DNA from: Eutreptiella sp. 'Long Island Sound 2002'
Taxonomy: Eukaryota; Euglenozoa; Euglenophyceae; Eutreptiales; Eutreptiaceae
Direction of reading: 5' to 3'
DNA length: 64,000 bases
NCBI GenBank assembly: GCA_964036045.1
Contig: OZ038387.1
Span: 61,197,604-61,261,603 of the forward strand
The position numbers were made by a program, and so were the translations under genes. The notes under the pieces are model-generated. The model was not told the origin of the DNA. It saw only the letters and a list, made by a program, of their open reading frames with translations, and searched no databases. Positions 21,584-33,235 of the stretch are shown here, piece by piece (within the stretch, counting starts at the first letter, position 1; each line of letters begins with the position of its first letter).

Positions 21584-21839
21584 TTTGCGTTCTCTGTGTC
21601 CTGCAAAGACGGGGGTACCTCAGCACCCCACACCCCTCCCTCCGCGATGGAGGGCGGCAGGACAGAACGCAGGTTGGGAGTGGATCCACCGACGGCGACC
21701 GTCCCCGGTCCACCTGCCGGGGAAGAGGCAGGAGCCGCCAGGGCAGCCCGTCTCGCCTCCGAGCAGAGGAGGTGAAGAGACCACGAGCCTCCGCACAGGC
21801 TCCTTCGCACGGGTTCCGTCAAAGGCCCCGCCCCTGGGG

Positions 21840-22510
21840 GTCCCGGCGGAGCCGGGAAGACCCTAGTTGAACCGCCCCCACGTGGGGTGGGGTGACATAC
21901 ACCCTCAGGCCCCACGGGCGTACCCGTTCCCCACCTCGCCCAAAAACCCCCACGAGGCGCCCCTATCCCTCCGCGGCCCAGCCAGGACAGGAGGGACTCG
22001 GGTGTAACCGCCACTGTGTGGGGGAGGGACCTCTCCGTGTGCCCCCAAACCCCCACGGGGCGTCCCTATCCTTCCGCGGCCCCGGCAGGACCGGAGGGAC
22101 TCGGGTGTAACCGCCGCTGTGTGGGGGAAAACCTCTCCGTGTGCCCCCAGGCCCCCACGGGGCGTCCCTATCGCTCCGCGGCCCAGATAGGACCGGAGGG
22201 ACTCGGGTGTAACCGCCGCTGTATGTAGGAGGGACCTCTCCGTGTACCCCCAAAACCCCCACGGGGCGTCCCTACCCCTCGGCGGCCCAGGCAAGACCGG
22301 AGGGACTCGGGTGTAACCGCCGCTATGTGGGGAAGGACCACTCCGTATGCCCCCAGACCCCCACGGGGCGTCCCTAGCCCTCCGCGGCCCCGGCAGGACC
22401 GGAGGGACTCGGGCGTAACCGCCGCTGTGTGGGGGAGGGACCTCTTCGTGTGCCCCCTAACCCCCACAAGGCATCCCTATCCCTCCGCGGCCCAGGCAGG
22501 ACCGGAGGGA
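21840..22510 (-). repeat. Tandem ~103-bp monomers at the 5' end of the LINE
   Basis: GGACTCGGGTGTAACCGCC recurs, with small changes, at about 21994, 22097, 22199, 22303 and 22406, giving a period of 102-104 bp. A sixth copy is cut at 22510 just before that motif, and a degenerate one lies at about 21840-21890. Each unit has CACGGGGCGTCCCTA and CCCTCCGCGGCCC. The array sits just upstream of ORF1, as do the promoter monomers of mouse L1, so it is probably the internal promoter. The period is not a multiple of three, which argues against coding. Confidence 0.75.
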
Positions 22511-23625
22511 GTGTGCAGTGTGCAGTGTGCAATACACAGTGTGCAGTGACAGTGTACAGTGACAGTGAACCATGAGTGAGCCCTCACTGAGCGCTCACTG
22601 AGCCATTTGGCGCGCTCAGTGAGCGCTCACTAAGCCATTTGGCGCGCTCACTGAGCGCTCAATGAGCGCGCGAAACGGCGCAGTGAGCGCTCAGTGAGCG
22701 CGCCAAATGGCTCAGTGAGCGCTCAGTGAGGGCTCACTCATGGTTCACTGTCACTGTACACTGTACATGTACACTGTCACTGTACACTGTCCATGTGCAC
22801 TGTCAATGCTGTCACTGTCTACTGTCACTATACATGGTACACTGTATTCTGGCACTGTATGCTGTCACTGCACACTGCACCTTGTCACTATACATTGTCA
22901 CTGTACATTGTCACTGTACACTGTACACTGTACACTGTACTCTGGACACTGTACTCCCCAAGGTCTCATAGAATGTATCCCCACACAAAGTACGTCCGCC
23001 ACAACGCCCAAGTCTCTATACTAGCACTCTACACTGTCACTCTACACGCACTGTATGCTCTCACTATACACTGTCATTGTACACTGTCACTGTACACTGT
23101 CACTGTAAACTTGGTGCGGTCTTTTTTGGGAGGGGGTGGATGGTGATTTGAGCCCCCCTCTTTGCAATCCTTTACCCCGCCCCCCCCCACAGCTACAGCC
23201 AGAACCCAAAGAACAGCTGCAGCCACAGTGAAAGCTGCAACTGCAGCCTTCGCCACAACTAGGGCCACACACAATGACACAACCACAACCAAATCCACAC
23301 ACAACACAGCTTGCAGACACACACCCACACCCACACCCACACCCACACCCACACCCACACCCACACCCACACCCACAACCAAAGCCGCAACCAGAGCCAC
23401 TACCATAACCACACCAAGAACGACAGCTACCACAACAGCCATGGCAACAACCTCACGCAAGCCCAGAACCACGGCCACAACCACAAACACAACCATACCT
23501 GCATCTGCAGCCACAAACACAATGTTATGCGCACACAATCAAAGCCTATGCCACACAACACCAAAACCAACAACAGCATCCAAAACAACAGCTGCAAAAG
23601 CCGCAACACACACACACACACACAA
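22511..23625. repeat. Right copy of the ~1.1-kb duplication flanking the LINE
   Basis: It begins GTGTGCAGTGTGCAGTG immediately after the truncated sixth monomer and follows the left copy (10598-11742) through the palindrome, the satellite, the hexamer tract (about 23320-23375) and into the (CA)n tract at about 23605. From there on, only this copy continues into the complete right arm. Confidence 0.75.
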
Positions 23626-25030
23626 AACAACACACACACACACACATTGGCACACACACACACACACACCTGCGCGTACACACATTCACGAATCCACATA
23701 CGCACACAAACCTAGACAACCAGAAACCAAAGAATGCAGTCACACACTCTCAGTGACACACCAGGACACCTTCACCCACGCATCGATCCAAGCAACCCCC
23801 CCCCGAGTCACACACAAACATACGTACAAACACACTAAATGAGAGAAACCAAGAGGGAATAAACCATCCACACTTGTGCACATGTGCATGGGCACAAGCA
23901 CACACCCACGAACACACACAATAGCACAACATACCGACCTGCAAAGGTCATCGTCATTGCTGCCACCATCACGCACTCGATGCCATGGCCAGCAAATAGG
24001 GAAGGCATGGCAAGGGCAGGGCAAGGGGACGCGACAGGCAAGATAAGAGAAGGGGTTGGCATGGGGTAAGCGGGGGGATCAGGCATGGCAAAAGGGGACA
24101 GGAGGGGATAAGGAGGGAGGGGAATGAGTGTGTCATGGTGTAGGTCAAGATGGTTGTAAGATCAACCTCACAAAAGCGAGCAATATCCTCTGTGCCCTAT
24201 TTGTGCTTCATGGCGCGCACGCCTGTGTGTGTGTGGGGGGGGGGGGGGTGCCATTGTCATGAAGCAACAAAGAACACCCTTGCAAATGGTTAGGTTCATA
24301 TCCCCGAACCCCACCCCGTAACCATCTCTCCCTAGCCCTTCACTTCACATGGTTCAATGTGGCCATGTGTTTATGTACACGCAAGATAATTGCACACACG
24401 AATGAATGTGGTTGTCAATTTGTGCATGTGCATGTGTGCGTGGACGTGTGTATGGTGTATGTGTGTGTATGTGTTTGGATATTTGTGTCCCTGACGAAGT
24501 TTGGATGTTTGTGTGTTTGTCGCCACGGGTACATGTATGCAAGTATGTATGTGTGCATGCACGCTCAAGTTCTTGGAGAAAAGACGTGGTGAGAACTGCG
24601 GACCAATGTTGGTGTGAAAAGGGTGAAGTGTGGGCCAGCAAGGGTGGGAAGAGAGGGCGGAAAGGGGGAGAAACTCCTGAGTGAGCCCTAAGTGAGCCCC
24701 TAATTAGCTCTCGGCGAGCGCTCAGTGGGCGCTCACTGAGCCATTTGGCGCGCTCAGCGAGCGCTCAGTGAGCCGGCTCAGTGACGGCTCAATGACGGCT
24801 CAGTTGGGGTGCTCAGTCAACTGAGCCGTCGAAAAAAAGAAACCCCCCCGGTCAAATTCTCTTGGCCTAGGGATTGGTGTCCCTTTGGGGACATTCCAAA
24901 ACCCCAACCCACCCCCGAAAGCCACAACTTTTCACATTAAACCCCTTGAAAAACACCACTTAGCCCCAAATGAGCCGTTTTAGCCCCAACTGAGCCCCAA
25001 CTTCACATTTCCAACTGAGTCGTAGGTACA
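22740..25030 (-). repeat. Right arm of the foldback element
   Basis: It is the inverted counterpart of 7315-9534. From inside out: satellite, G-run, (CACACC)n, (CA)n, the moderately complex segment, the GAGCGCTCACT block at about 24715-24790, and the terminal segment ending AGGTACA. The right arm differs from the left by scattered substitutions and length changes in its simple repeats. Around 24850-24955 it has about 100 bp with no match in the left arm. Confidence 0.8.
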
Positions 25031-27670
25031 CACTTCACCCAAAATAATTTGGTGGATTGGCAGGATCTTGACCCAGCTTGGGACTAGCCATTCTACTGAT
25101 GGGAACTTGGGGTCCGGTTGTGGTCCCAAATGCCTGAGGGCTGCCAGCACAAATTCTGCCTTACATAGAAATGTGAGGCCATAAAGTAATATTACGCCCA
25201 TATGGCCATTGTGCCCCTCACCCCCAATGTGGGATGGGTGTGGGGTTGGTGGTATCCCCATCTGGCTGCCTTGGCGTGCTGTAAAATAGCCTCGGGGATG
25301 GAACACGGTGGTGTTGGGCGGAACAAGTGTAGAAACCAGGCGACTCCGCCCCTCTCCTGTGAAGAGCCTCGTAGGCAACCACTAAGCTGCCCTCCATAAG
25401 TCACGCGGAGATTCCCCCGCCCCATGCTTTGCAACCCCCGCGCTCAAGGGAGAGCTTGGTTGTTCAAATTGCCCAGAATGGGCGTTTGAGAGCAGTGGGG
25501 TGGAGTGGTCCACTCTTGCTAACCTACCCCATACCATTGAAAAGGCCGTGGGGGGGGGGGGGCTGTACAAATGGCCACAGTTGGTAGCATGCAACGGTGG
25601 TTCTTAAACCGTTGCAGCCATACTTGGGCCTACCTCGGTAGGAGGCTTGTACAGCTTGTTCACGGTGATTGTTTCTACATATGGCGGATGGAATGGTGCA
25701 ATGCGCTTGGAACGCCCAACAAGACATGCGCTGAGGATTTTTGTGCTCTTTTGTTTGCGTATTTATGTGCTTTGCCTATATGGCTAGAGCGGGTATTCTC
25801 AAACGAGGGCTTGCAAACGGCGAAATGGTAACAATAGGTCATGTTGAAGTGCCATGTGTCTTACATTGCTCACCGGGTGCCTTTGTTGGTTCAGTTGTGC
25901 ATATGCCAAAACACCCTACTATTTTTCATTTTTGGTGAATGGTGAAAGCAAATTCTACCCCACTTGTGTGCATTCAAAATGCTAAGAACGAAACAACGAA
26001 TTCAAAAATGCCCCTAGAACATGAAAAAATTTTGACCGCACCTCCACCCTAGCTTCCAGCCCCCTGTCTGACAGATTGCTAGAGCCACAGCTAGCCTGAG
26101 GAGGAGACCCACAGTTAGCCCAATGAGGAGACCCATAGCTTGGTAGAGGAGGAGACCCACAGCCAGCGTTAGTATGGACTCACTCAACCTTTATGGCGGG
26201 GCTTAGGGTCCCAAACCACCCCGAACCGCCCGCATGCTTCAACTTGCTCTTGTGGTGTAGAGAACAGCATCCCCTCCTCTGCAGTTTGGAGAGAATAGCC
26301 TTGAAACGGGGGGGGGGGTTCCGCCCTCTTGTGGTGAGCGGCAATACCGCACTCAAGAAAGACATTGCCCCCCCCCCCTCCCCCCCGGTTGTAGGGGAGG
26401 TACACCCCCATACACCAAAATACCCTTACAACGTAATACGAGGGCCAGCAGCATACTCACAACTGCACTACAAGTTTGGATAATCATAATCCTCAAAGTT
26501 GCATACCCAGCGGTTCGGAGGTGCCTGGCCTCTGTCCGCTTCATGCCCCCCGGGACCCCCCTCCCCCATGGGACCCCCCCCCCCCCCCCTTGGAACCTCC
26601 CCACCCGGGCGCTTCACCCCACCACCACCAATAAACCCGCCCCCCTCCCTTTAGACCCCCAAAACACGATTGGGTGTCTTTCTTCGAACATACTGTCCCC
26701 ACAATAGGAGTGCTCCGCCAAGTCATGTAAATGGACTGACAATTCTGATTTGGACCAACCTCGTGGGTGTTTTAGTGCACACGAGGAAGCTCCGCCAAGT
26801 CCCAAATTTGCACCAAGGGAGCCCAATATCCAAGCCAAGGCATTAACTAAGGATGGGAGGGCAAAGATGGAGGACATGGCTTTGTGGCAATGGGTACCAA
26901 AAACTATTGGGGGGGGTGTCCTGAGGCGGTCACCAGGTAAGGGGCACAACATGGGGTTCGTGATACACAAAGGAGTGAGGGAAGGCATCATGCACATTAC
27001 ATAAATACCCCCTCTGTTACGAAATGCAAGAATTTTAAAGGAAAAGGAATTCACAAATTTGACAAGGGCTCAAGTCGAGCCTCGAATCGAATGCGTCGCA
27101 CTGTCCCGAAAGTGCACAACTACAGCATCCGGCAATACTTGCGAGGGCATGAATTGGCAGAGGACAAGGGCATCACTACCCTCCAATTTAGTTTGGGTTA
27201 CCTCAACGTACGTGTACAAAAAATTTGACGGGGGCAAGTAGCTCGCTGTTTGTGGTAAATGGCCTCCAAAATGATCGAGGGATGATAAGGCACAACCACA
27301 CCCTACGAAACCATGCCATGCCATGCCAACATGCCTTGCTTTGGCTTGGCGGGATAAGGCCAGTGAGCGCGTGTGTGTGTGGGGGGGGGGTGGTAAATAG
27401 TGTTTGTATGGGGTAGACCATTTGGCGTTGGGGTGGGGGAAAATTGGCTTGCGCGGGCGGGGGGTCGTTGGAGCCTTTCCCGGGACCCCCCCTCCTTGGC
27501 TCCCATGACGGGGCCTTGAAAAAGGTCATAGATGGTGGCAAATAAAGTTGAACTTCCATTGAAGGGGGGGGGGGGGCAGTTGTGGTATTTATGTCCGGTC
27601 AGACAAAAACACACAATTTGGGATTTTTGTCAGGGGCGGACTCGGCTTTAACCGGTGGGGAGGACAATTT
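25031..27670. other. Gene-free stretch with G/C runs
   Basis: No supported gene. Notable are three degenerate copies of GAGGAGACCCACAG at about 26085-26166, a run of about 13 G near 25549-25561, a G-run near 26306-26315 opposed by C-runs at about 26368-26391 (AACGGGGGG against CCCCCCGGTT, a short inverted repeat), and a long C-run near 26574-26590. Confidence 0.45.
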
Positions 27671-27679
27671 ACCCCAGAA

Positions 27680-27850
27680 TAAGCAGTGGCCGAACGGTAA
27701 TGCAGCACACCGCAGACTTTTTCGTCGCCGGTTCGAACCCCGGTCGGGCAAACATGGCGGCGGCGCCGCCGATGAAAGTCGATCAGCGAGGATTTGAACC
27801 GCCGACCAAAAAATATGCAGCCGACTGTGTTACCATTCGACCGTGGTTTA
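27680..27850. other. Head-to-head pair of tRNA-like sequences with Pol III boxes
   Basis: On the plus strand TGGCCGAACGGTAATGC is followed 34 nt later by CCGGTTCGAACCCCGG. On the minus strand (27780-27850) CGGTCGAATGGTAACAC is followed by GGCGGTTCAAATCCTCGC. Each pair resembles a tRNA D-arm/A box and a T-arm/B box (GGTTCRAAYCC) at tRNA-like spacing. The T-stems have the same mispairs in both, and no 7-bp acceptor stem can be drawn, so they are not convincing functional tRNA genes. They may be tRNA pseudogenes or the heads of tRNA-derived SINEs in inverted orientation. Confidence 0.45.
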
Positions 27851-30800
27851 TTGCGACAGTGCTATGCATCCCCATTGCTTGGACCCTTTTGACCACAAAT
27901 ATCATGCCTTGGGATGATATTTGGGATGATAACCTTGGGTTATTTGACGCGAATGACCCGAAAAAGGGGGGGTATACGACGCCCGCGCCTGCGCTTGATC
28001 TAACAACCTCTGTTCGAGGTGATTGGTACTTTACCAAGGGTTCTGTCGTAGGAGCCCCATTGCCAGACCCCCCCCCCCCTCCTTCAGGGGGCTCCCATGA
28101 CCCCCCCCCCCCCGCGCAATCCGATTTCCCCCTCGCCCTGGGGTAAGCGCATGTGGCCGTGCATCCGCGTGTGTGCGGGGAAAAGTGCCGCATCCGACCC
28201 CTATTAGACATGTGTTGATCCCCGTTGTCATCCGGACAGGCCGCTTATTCTCAAAATTGAAACCCGCGGCCCCTATTTTTATCCAACCATAATTATGCCC
28301 TGGGCAACATGTACATGCACAAAAAAGATGACAGGTGCAAATAGCTCATTTTTGGGGGTAAACGGCCTCCAAAACGATAGAGGGATGGTATGAGCCGGCC
28401 CTGGTACTTGATGCCCACTATGCTATAAAGGCCTAGCCTAGCTCTATAATCCTCCAAAAAATTCATCATCGAGGAAACAATATCAACCGCATCAAGATTC
28501 TTCTCCGGGGGGGGGGGGGTTGCATCTAGCCAACCATAAGGATGGAGGAGGTACCCTACTCAAACCAGGCAACGGCGGCCTTCACCTCCTGCTTCCATTT
28601 CATGGGGGCACAAGAAAGAGTGTACTAGATATTTGAAACACGAGTCAGATGAAAGCAAAAAAAAAAAAGAGAGGACAAAATAGTAGGTGAGGACATGTGT
28701 TAGTTGACACCACAAGAGAGGGAAGTGTTTTAATGAGGCAAATTGTGCACTAATCCTAAAATCCTCAATGTATTATCGGCATTTTGAGTGTTCACACATA
28801 AGGTGGAAACATTTTTACCCCATGCCGTATGCCCAGAAAAGATTCTTTGGCGCCCCACATGGCAAAAAGGCAGGTGCGAGAACTTTTGGGGGGTGTGGAG
28901 GGCTGGAGGGCTCTACATTTGAATGGGTCGCCCCCCCCTTGCCACCGCCCCTCTTCAGTGCCATGGCCTCGTAACCAACCCCATCTATTCCCTCAAAGAT
29001 GTAATTGGGTGGACAAGACAATTTGTTTGACGTGTGGAATTGCCATCTTCTCAAAAAGTTACAACTCATGAACGTACTCCAACCAAGAGGCAAACACCTC
29101 TCTTGTCTTTTTGAGGTGTTGTCTATTGTATGATTGGCAAAGAACCCGTATGTTCCGTCCCTTGTCCCTCTTTGCTGTCTATTTGCCATGCATGTCTAGG
29201 TTCTTGTGTTGACTTTGTTGTACTAGTGGTTCAAAGAGCTGCAGCTCCTTGGGTTGGCCACATGGTCAAATAGTTGACTGTCATGTATATTCCTTTCCTA
29301 CGTCCTCGTCCCTCTTTGCTTTCCATTTGACAAGCATGTCTAGGTTCTTGTGTACTTTGTCCTCCCAGTGGTGCAAACTACAGCTCGTTGGTTTCGACAG
29401 ATGGCCAAATACTCCATTATCATTTATATGTTGTCTTGGGGATAAAAGAAATATTTGACCTCTCCATTCAAATCTAAGCATTTTGGGTCTAAACACCTTC
29501 AGTGAGAACCATTATCTGCCCCTTTCCCCATAAACCAAAAATATTTTTCAGGTGCCGTTGGCACCGCAATTGGTTGTTCCCCATTGCCAACTATTGGTCT
29601 GGGTTTGGGGGTCTTGGGTGGTGTGTGTGAGGGGGTTCCAGCCCAACATGTAAGCACCTCCCCCCTCTAGTAAAGTCTCTAGTAAAGGTATTTTGCCACA
29701 CACTACTGGAGGGGGGCAAGGTGGGGCAGCAATAGGGGTATTCTTGCGGGGGGCTGGCATAACTGCAGTGTGAAGCTGGCAGCGCTTATTGGCCTCCCGT
29801 CACTTACCCTCGCCCTCCCCATGAAGCCTTTCCCTTGGCTGGCAGTATCCACTGGTCTCGCGCCGCAGCATGCCCTTACTCTGTTGGTACTCCCTATCCT
29901 TACCTCCCTGCACTCCCTTCCCCTCCGTATGGTCATGGGTCCACTTCACAGCATAATATTCTGCACCGTTTTTTGGCACTCACCAGTGTAGCTACTCAGG
30001 CCAATGAATCTCTTCTGTGTCAGTATCTAGGCAGCGTCACCACCATCCCAATGGATTTTTGCCCAGCAGAGCACAACCTTCAGTTCTAGTTATTTCCATT
30101 GTATGCGCGGCGCCGGGTTATCCATACAACTGGTGGGACTTGTGTCTGGCGCCACACAGCCGGTCTGGTAGCGTCCTATCACCAGCGCTTCTCCCCGCTG
30201 GGACAGCCGTTGTCTCAGCAACCCCAGTGATGGCCCCCCACGCTGTTTTTCAGTGGGCCAATGTCTGTCATGACAAGTCAGGGGGGAGGGGACAGAATTC
30301 AATTGAGGGAAATCAGACCTGGTTGAACCTCAAACACACACTGGACTGAGACAACACGAACCGCATGCTCTTGAGCGAAAAAAAGTAGTGTGCGTAAGAA
30401 AAATATGCAAAGACATCAATAGCTTGCATGTGTGGGAAACAAAAGGGCATACAAAGGTGATCAGAGTGCTGAGCCATTCATAAGCTTCAGACAAACAATG
30501 CATCACAAGGCAGGTACATTACTTTGTGCTTGAAGTAGATGGGGCTGGGGAAATAGAGCAGGCCGGGAGAAGCATGATTGGTGTCAGCCGCTTTGAAAAT
30601 GCAAATGGTATTATTTCTGAAGTACGAGATGTGCTTACTTTTTCAGGCCCAGCACGCCTTCACCACCGAAGGGTGGGGGGCCAGTTGTCCGCCCTTACTG
30701 CTGCACTGCTGCACACCACGGGAGGGGTCAGCGCGGACCATTCGGCCCCCCTCCAGTGGCATGTAGCCAAATAGCGGCAGAGAGAGACCACTCCCGCCCC

Positions 30801-31750
30801 CTCCAGCGGTCCATTGGTGTGCGGCAGGACAGCAATCCCACCCCGCCTACCCAGTCTACACAGCAACCCATCCACCTAACACAGCCCTCCCCTAGGGAGC
30901 GGAGTGGGCAAAATTTTTTGGAAATCCAGAAAAATCAACCCATCCCCCCCCCCCCAGTTCACACCCACTGGGGTCCCAACACTGAGCAATGGCCTGGTTG
31001 TGGCTCCCCCATGCAGTTGGGCCGAATCCAGGGCATAGCTGAGAGGCTGATTCGTATGCAAGCAAAACACCTGGCGTTGCGTCGAAACTCATGCGCCGGT
31101 TCTCCTTGGGGTCAAAAGACTGTGTCGTGGCGCGATGTTTGTAGCCCTGGGACAAAGGCGGGCATACAACTTGAGGGCAAATTTGGAGGATGCTGCTCCA
31201 GGCCTCATAATGAAACTACGGTGGCAAAATGGTGGGGTAAAAACGATGGGTGGGCATCTTCAATGCTTTTTTGAGTCGCTGCAACTATAGCGGCCACAAA
31301 GCGAGCCGCTAGCGCTGAGCGACGACCAACTTCCATTTTAAACCCATAATTACTACAACGAACAATATTGTTCGCATGCTATATGACATATGATTGCCCA
31401 GCATAACGACATGGGCAATGGTGCAATTGACGCCGTCCTCGTTGTTCCTGCTGCGTTGCTGCCCTCTGGAAGCCTCAAGGCGCATACCATTGGGTAACCC
31501 CAGGTGTGCTATCACCGTCCGCGCACCAACATCATACTGCACATTGGGGTTGGCATGCAGTTGGAGTACCGTGGGGAGTGGGACTTTGGTCCCCAGGCTG
31601 TGAAGCTTGCAAGATCTCTCCAGCGGCGATGTGAATTGCTAGGGTCTGGGGGGCTTGGTGTTCAGTTGGCGCACAAGAGGGGCAGGTGCAGTTGGCCCAA
31701 TACGCCCCCCCGGGGGGCGACTACAACCGGTCCTGATGCGACACCCCCCC
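27851..31750. other. Gene-free stretch
   Basis: No supported gene. It holds poly(C) runs near 28067-28078 and 28101-28114, a poly(G) run near 28508-28519, two further copies of the GGCGCC-core dispersed repeat (about 28770-28870 and 29470-29560) and a C-run near 30944-30957. Short frames in all registers lack motifs. Confidence 0.4.
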
Positions 31751-31754
31751 CAGC

Positions 31755-31900
31755 TATCTGTCAAAACTTGGGGGGGGGGGCAGTTGGGGGGGGGGGGGGT
31801 CCAGCCGGGGGTCGGGGAGGGGGGTCAAGCCGGGGGTCGGGGGGAGGTCCTGCCGGGGGTCGGGGGGTTCTGGCCGGGGGTCAGGGGGGCGTCTAGCCAA
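31755..31900 (+). repeat. G-rich minisatellite (CCGGGGGTCGGGG units)
   Basis: About four units of roughly 22-27 bp share GCCGGGGGTCGGGG, with a variable spacer of the type GTCAAG or GTCCT. The stretch is nearly pure G on the plus strand with several G-runs per unit, so it could form quadruplexes. Seventeen bases later GTTAGGGTTAGGGTAAGG follows (about 31914-31931), a short telomere-like repeat. Confidence 0.65.
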
Positions 31901-31949
31901 GGGTGAGGGGCGGGGTTAGGGTTAGGGTAAGGTCACCGAGCTGGTGGAA

Positions 31950-33230
31950 CCAGTCTTGGTTTTATAACCCTTTTTAGTGTCTAGGGTGGACCTACCAGGT
32001 TTAGCAAGCAAGCAGCAAGCAAGCAGCACGCGCGAGATGGGCCAAAATCAGAACTCCGTCGTGGTGCTTCGGATTCAGGTGAAATTTTGGTGGATGATAC
32101 CTATGGGTGTGAAGTACAATCACACAAAATTTGAGCAAGAAACTCAACGGTGGCGGCCGGGAACGGGATTTGCAAGTGGCGGACCTCAGTTTCAAAAACT
32201 GCAGTTTAGGGCCAAAAACAGCCATTTTTGGGCCAAAAAAGCCCTGGAACACATTCAAAACGGCCAAACCAAGGGAAACGGTGGATACACCCCACGTGCG
32301 GCTTGACTTCCCCGTGTCAACGAGCTCTTTGCGGCCCTCTAACTCCATGATATGTCCCGGAAACGGCCCAAAAAGGCCCCCAAAAGCTCCAAATGCCGAC
32401 AGCCACAACCCAAGAATAGGCCATATCTTTGGCTACATGGCTCAAAATGCGATTCCAAGGGCACCTACTCCACCCGCAACCCCCCACTTTTTGTGGTTTC
32501 CACCCCTTAGAATTGCCCAAACGGACGCCTAGACCCCAATACCTAGGCCCACTAGGCTGCGGCAAGCTGCAAGCTCAAGCCCAAATAGGTGGGTGCCCAA
32601 ATGGGTCAACAGGGTCCAGTAGGGGCAAAAAGATGACTTTTCTCAAAAATGATCCTAGACCATGTGCGACGCTAAAACAAGTGTTTTTGGACCGTTTTGA
32701 GGTGGTGGTGGCCCATTTTGGTCCTCCGAAAATCCCAAAATGCCTTGAAAATGGGCTTTTTTGGGACCAAAATTGGGTCAAAAATGGGTCAAAAACGCAT
32801 TTTTCCAAACCTCATCCTAGACCATTTGGGGTGCACAAACGGGTGAAATGAGCCCATTTTGAGCCCATTTTGGGGCATTTTGGCCCCTCACAAGTCCAAA
32901 AAGCCTTGAAAGTGGGCCTCGTGGTGATGGGGTTCACTTGCAAGCTGATTCCACTTTGTGAAGAGCCATCAATGTGTGAATCATTCTTGATGTCCCTCAC
33001 CAGTCATAGCTGATGTTCCCTCCCCCACCAGCTCGGTCCCAATATTCAGTCTTGATTAGGGCTAGGGTTGCTGTTAGGGCCTGCAGCCCTCCTGTAGCCC
33101 TCCTTCACGTCAAAATTTTTTCTTGTTGTTTTAACACAAATATGAATTCTCTGCAAAAATTTGAGTATTTTGAGTACAAACACATAGTGTGAAAAAAAAA
33201 ATTGGCACCTTTGGCGCCAGACAGTTTTCT
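31950..33230. other. Gene-free stretch with a degenerate tandem duplication
   Basis: No supported gene. Two degenerate copies of a ~150-bp unit lie at about 32637-32770 and 32800-32920. Both contain a stretch like ATCCTAGACCAT, then CCCATTTTGG, then CAAAAWGCCTTGAAARTGGGC. A copy of the GGCGCC-core dispersed repeat is at about 33145-33235. Confidence 0.4.
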
Positions 33231-33235
33231 CTAGG

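Larger units (their letters stand above)
11743..22510 (-). mobile_element. LINE (non-LTR retrotransposon), nearly full length
   Basis: On the minus strand the order is tandem 5' monomers (21840-22510), ORF1 (21583-18287), a middle frame (18374-17607), ORF2 with apurinic-type endonuclease, reverse transcriptase and RNase H (18093-13189, continuing in frame to 12283), a 3' UTR and a (CTC)n tail. The tail abuts a (GT)n microsatellite of the foldback arm. APE endonuclease plus a C-terminal RNase H places it near the I/R1/Tad/Jockey-type LINEs; the clade is not determined. All catalytic motifs are intact, but two in-frame stops interrupt ORF2. Microsatellite-targeting LINEs such as Mino and Waldo (R1 clade) are a known precedent for the insertion site. 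Confidence 0.85.
7315..25030. mobile_element. Giant foldback element with long terminal inverted repeats (contains a nested LINE)
   Basis: The element starts TGTACCTGCGGCTCA and ends with the inverse, TGAGTCGTAGGTACA. The inverted match covers 7315-7370 against 24975-25030, lapses over about 100 bp on each side, and resumes from about 7485 through 9535 against about 22740-24850. Removing the nested LINE (11743-22510) and one of the two duplicated flanks leaves about 5.8 kb: left arm, palindrome, satellite core, palindrome, right arm. No transposase is present, so it would be non-autonomous. Foldback (FB) elements of Drosophila are a known parallel, with long inverted repeats of short tandem units. 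No convincing target site duplication flanks it. An alternative is a rearranged satellite block rather than a transposon. Confidence 0.6.

Noticed and set aside
27655-28146. Plus-strand frame of 163 codons over the tRNA-like pair
   Set aside because: Most of it is the inverted tRNA-like module and C-runs. No protein signature.
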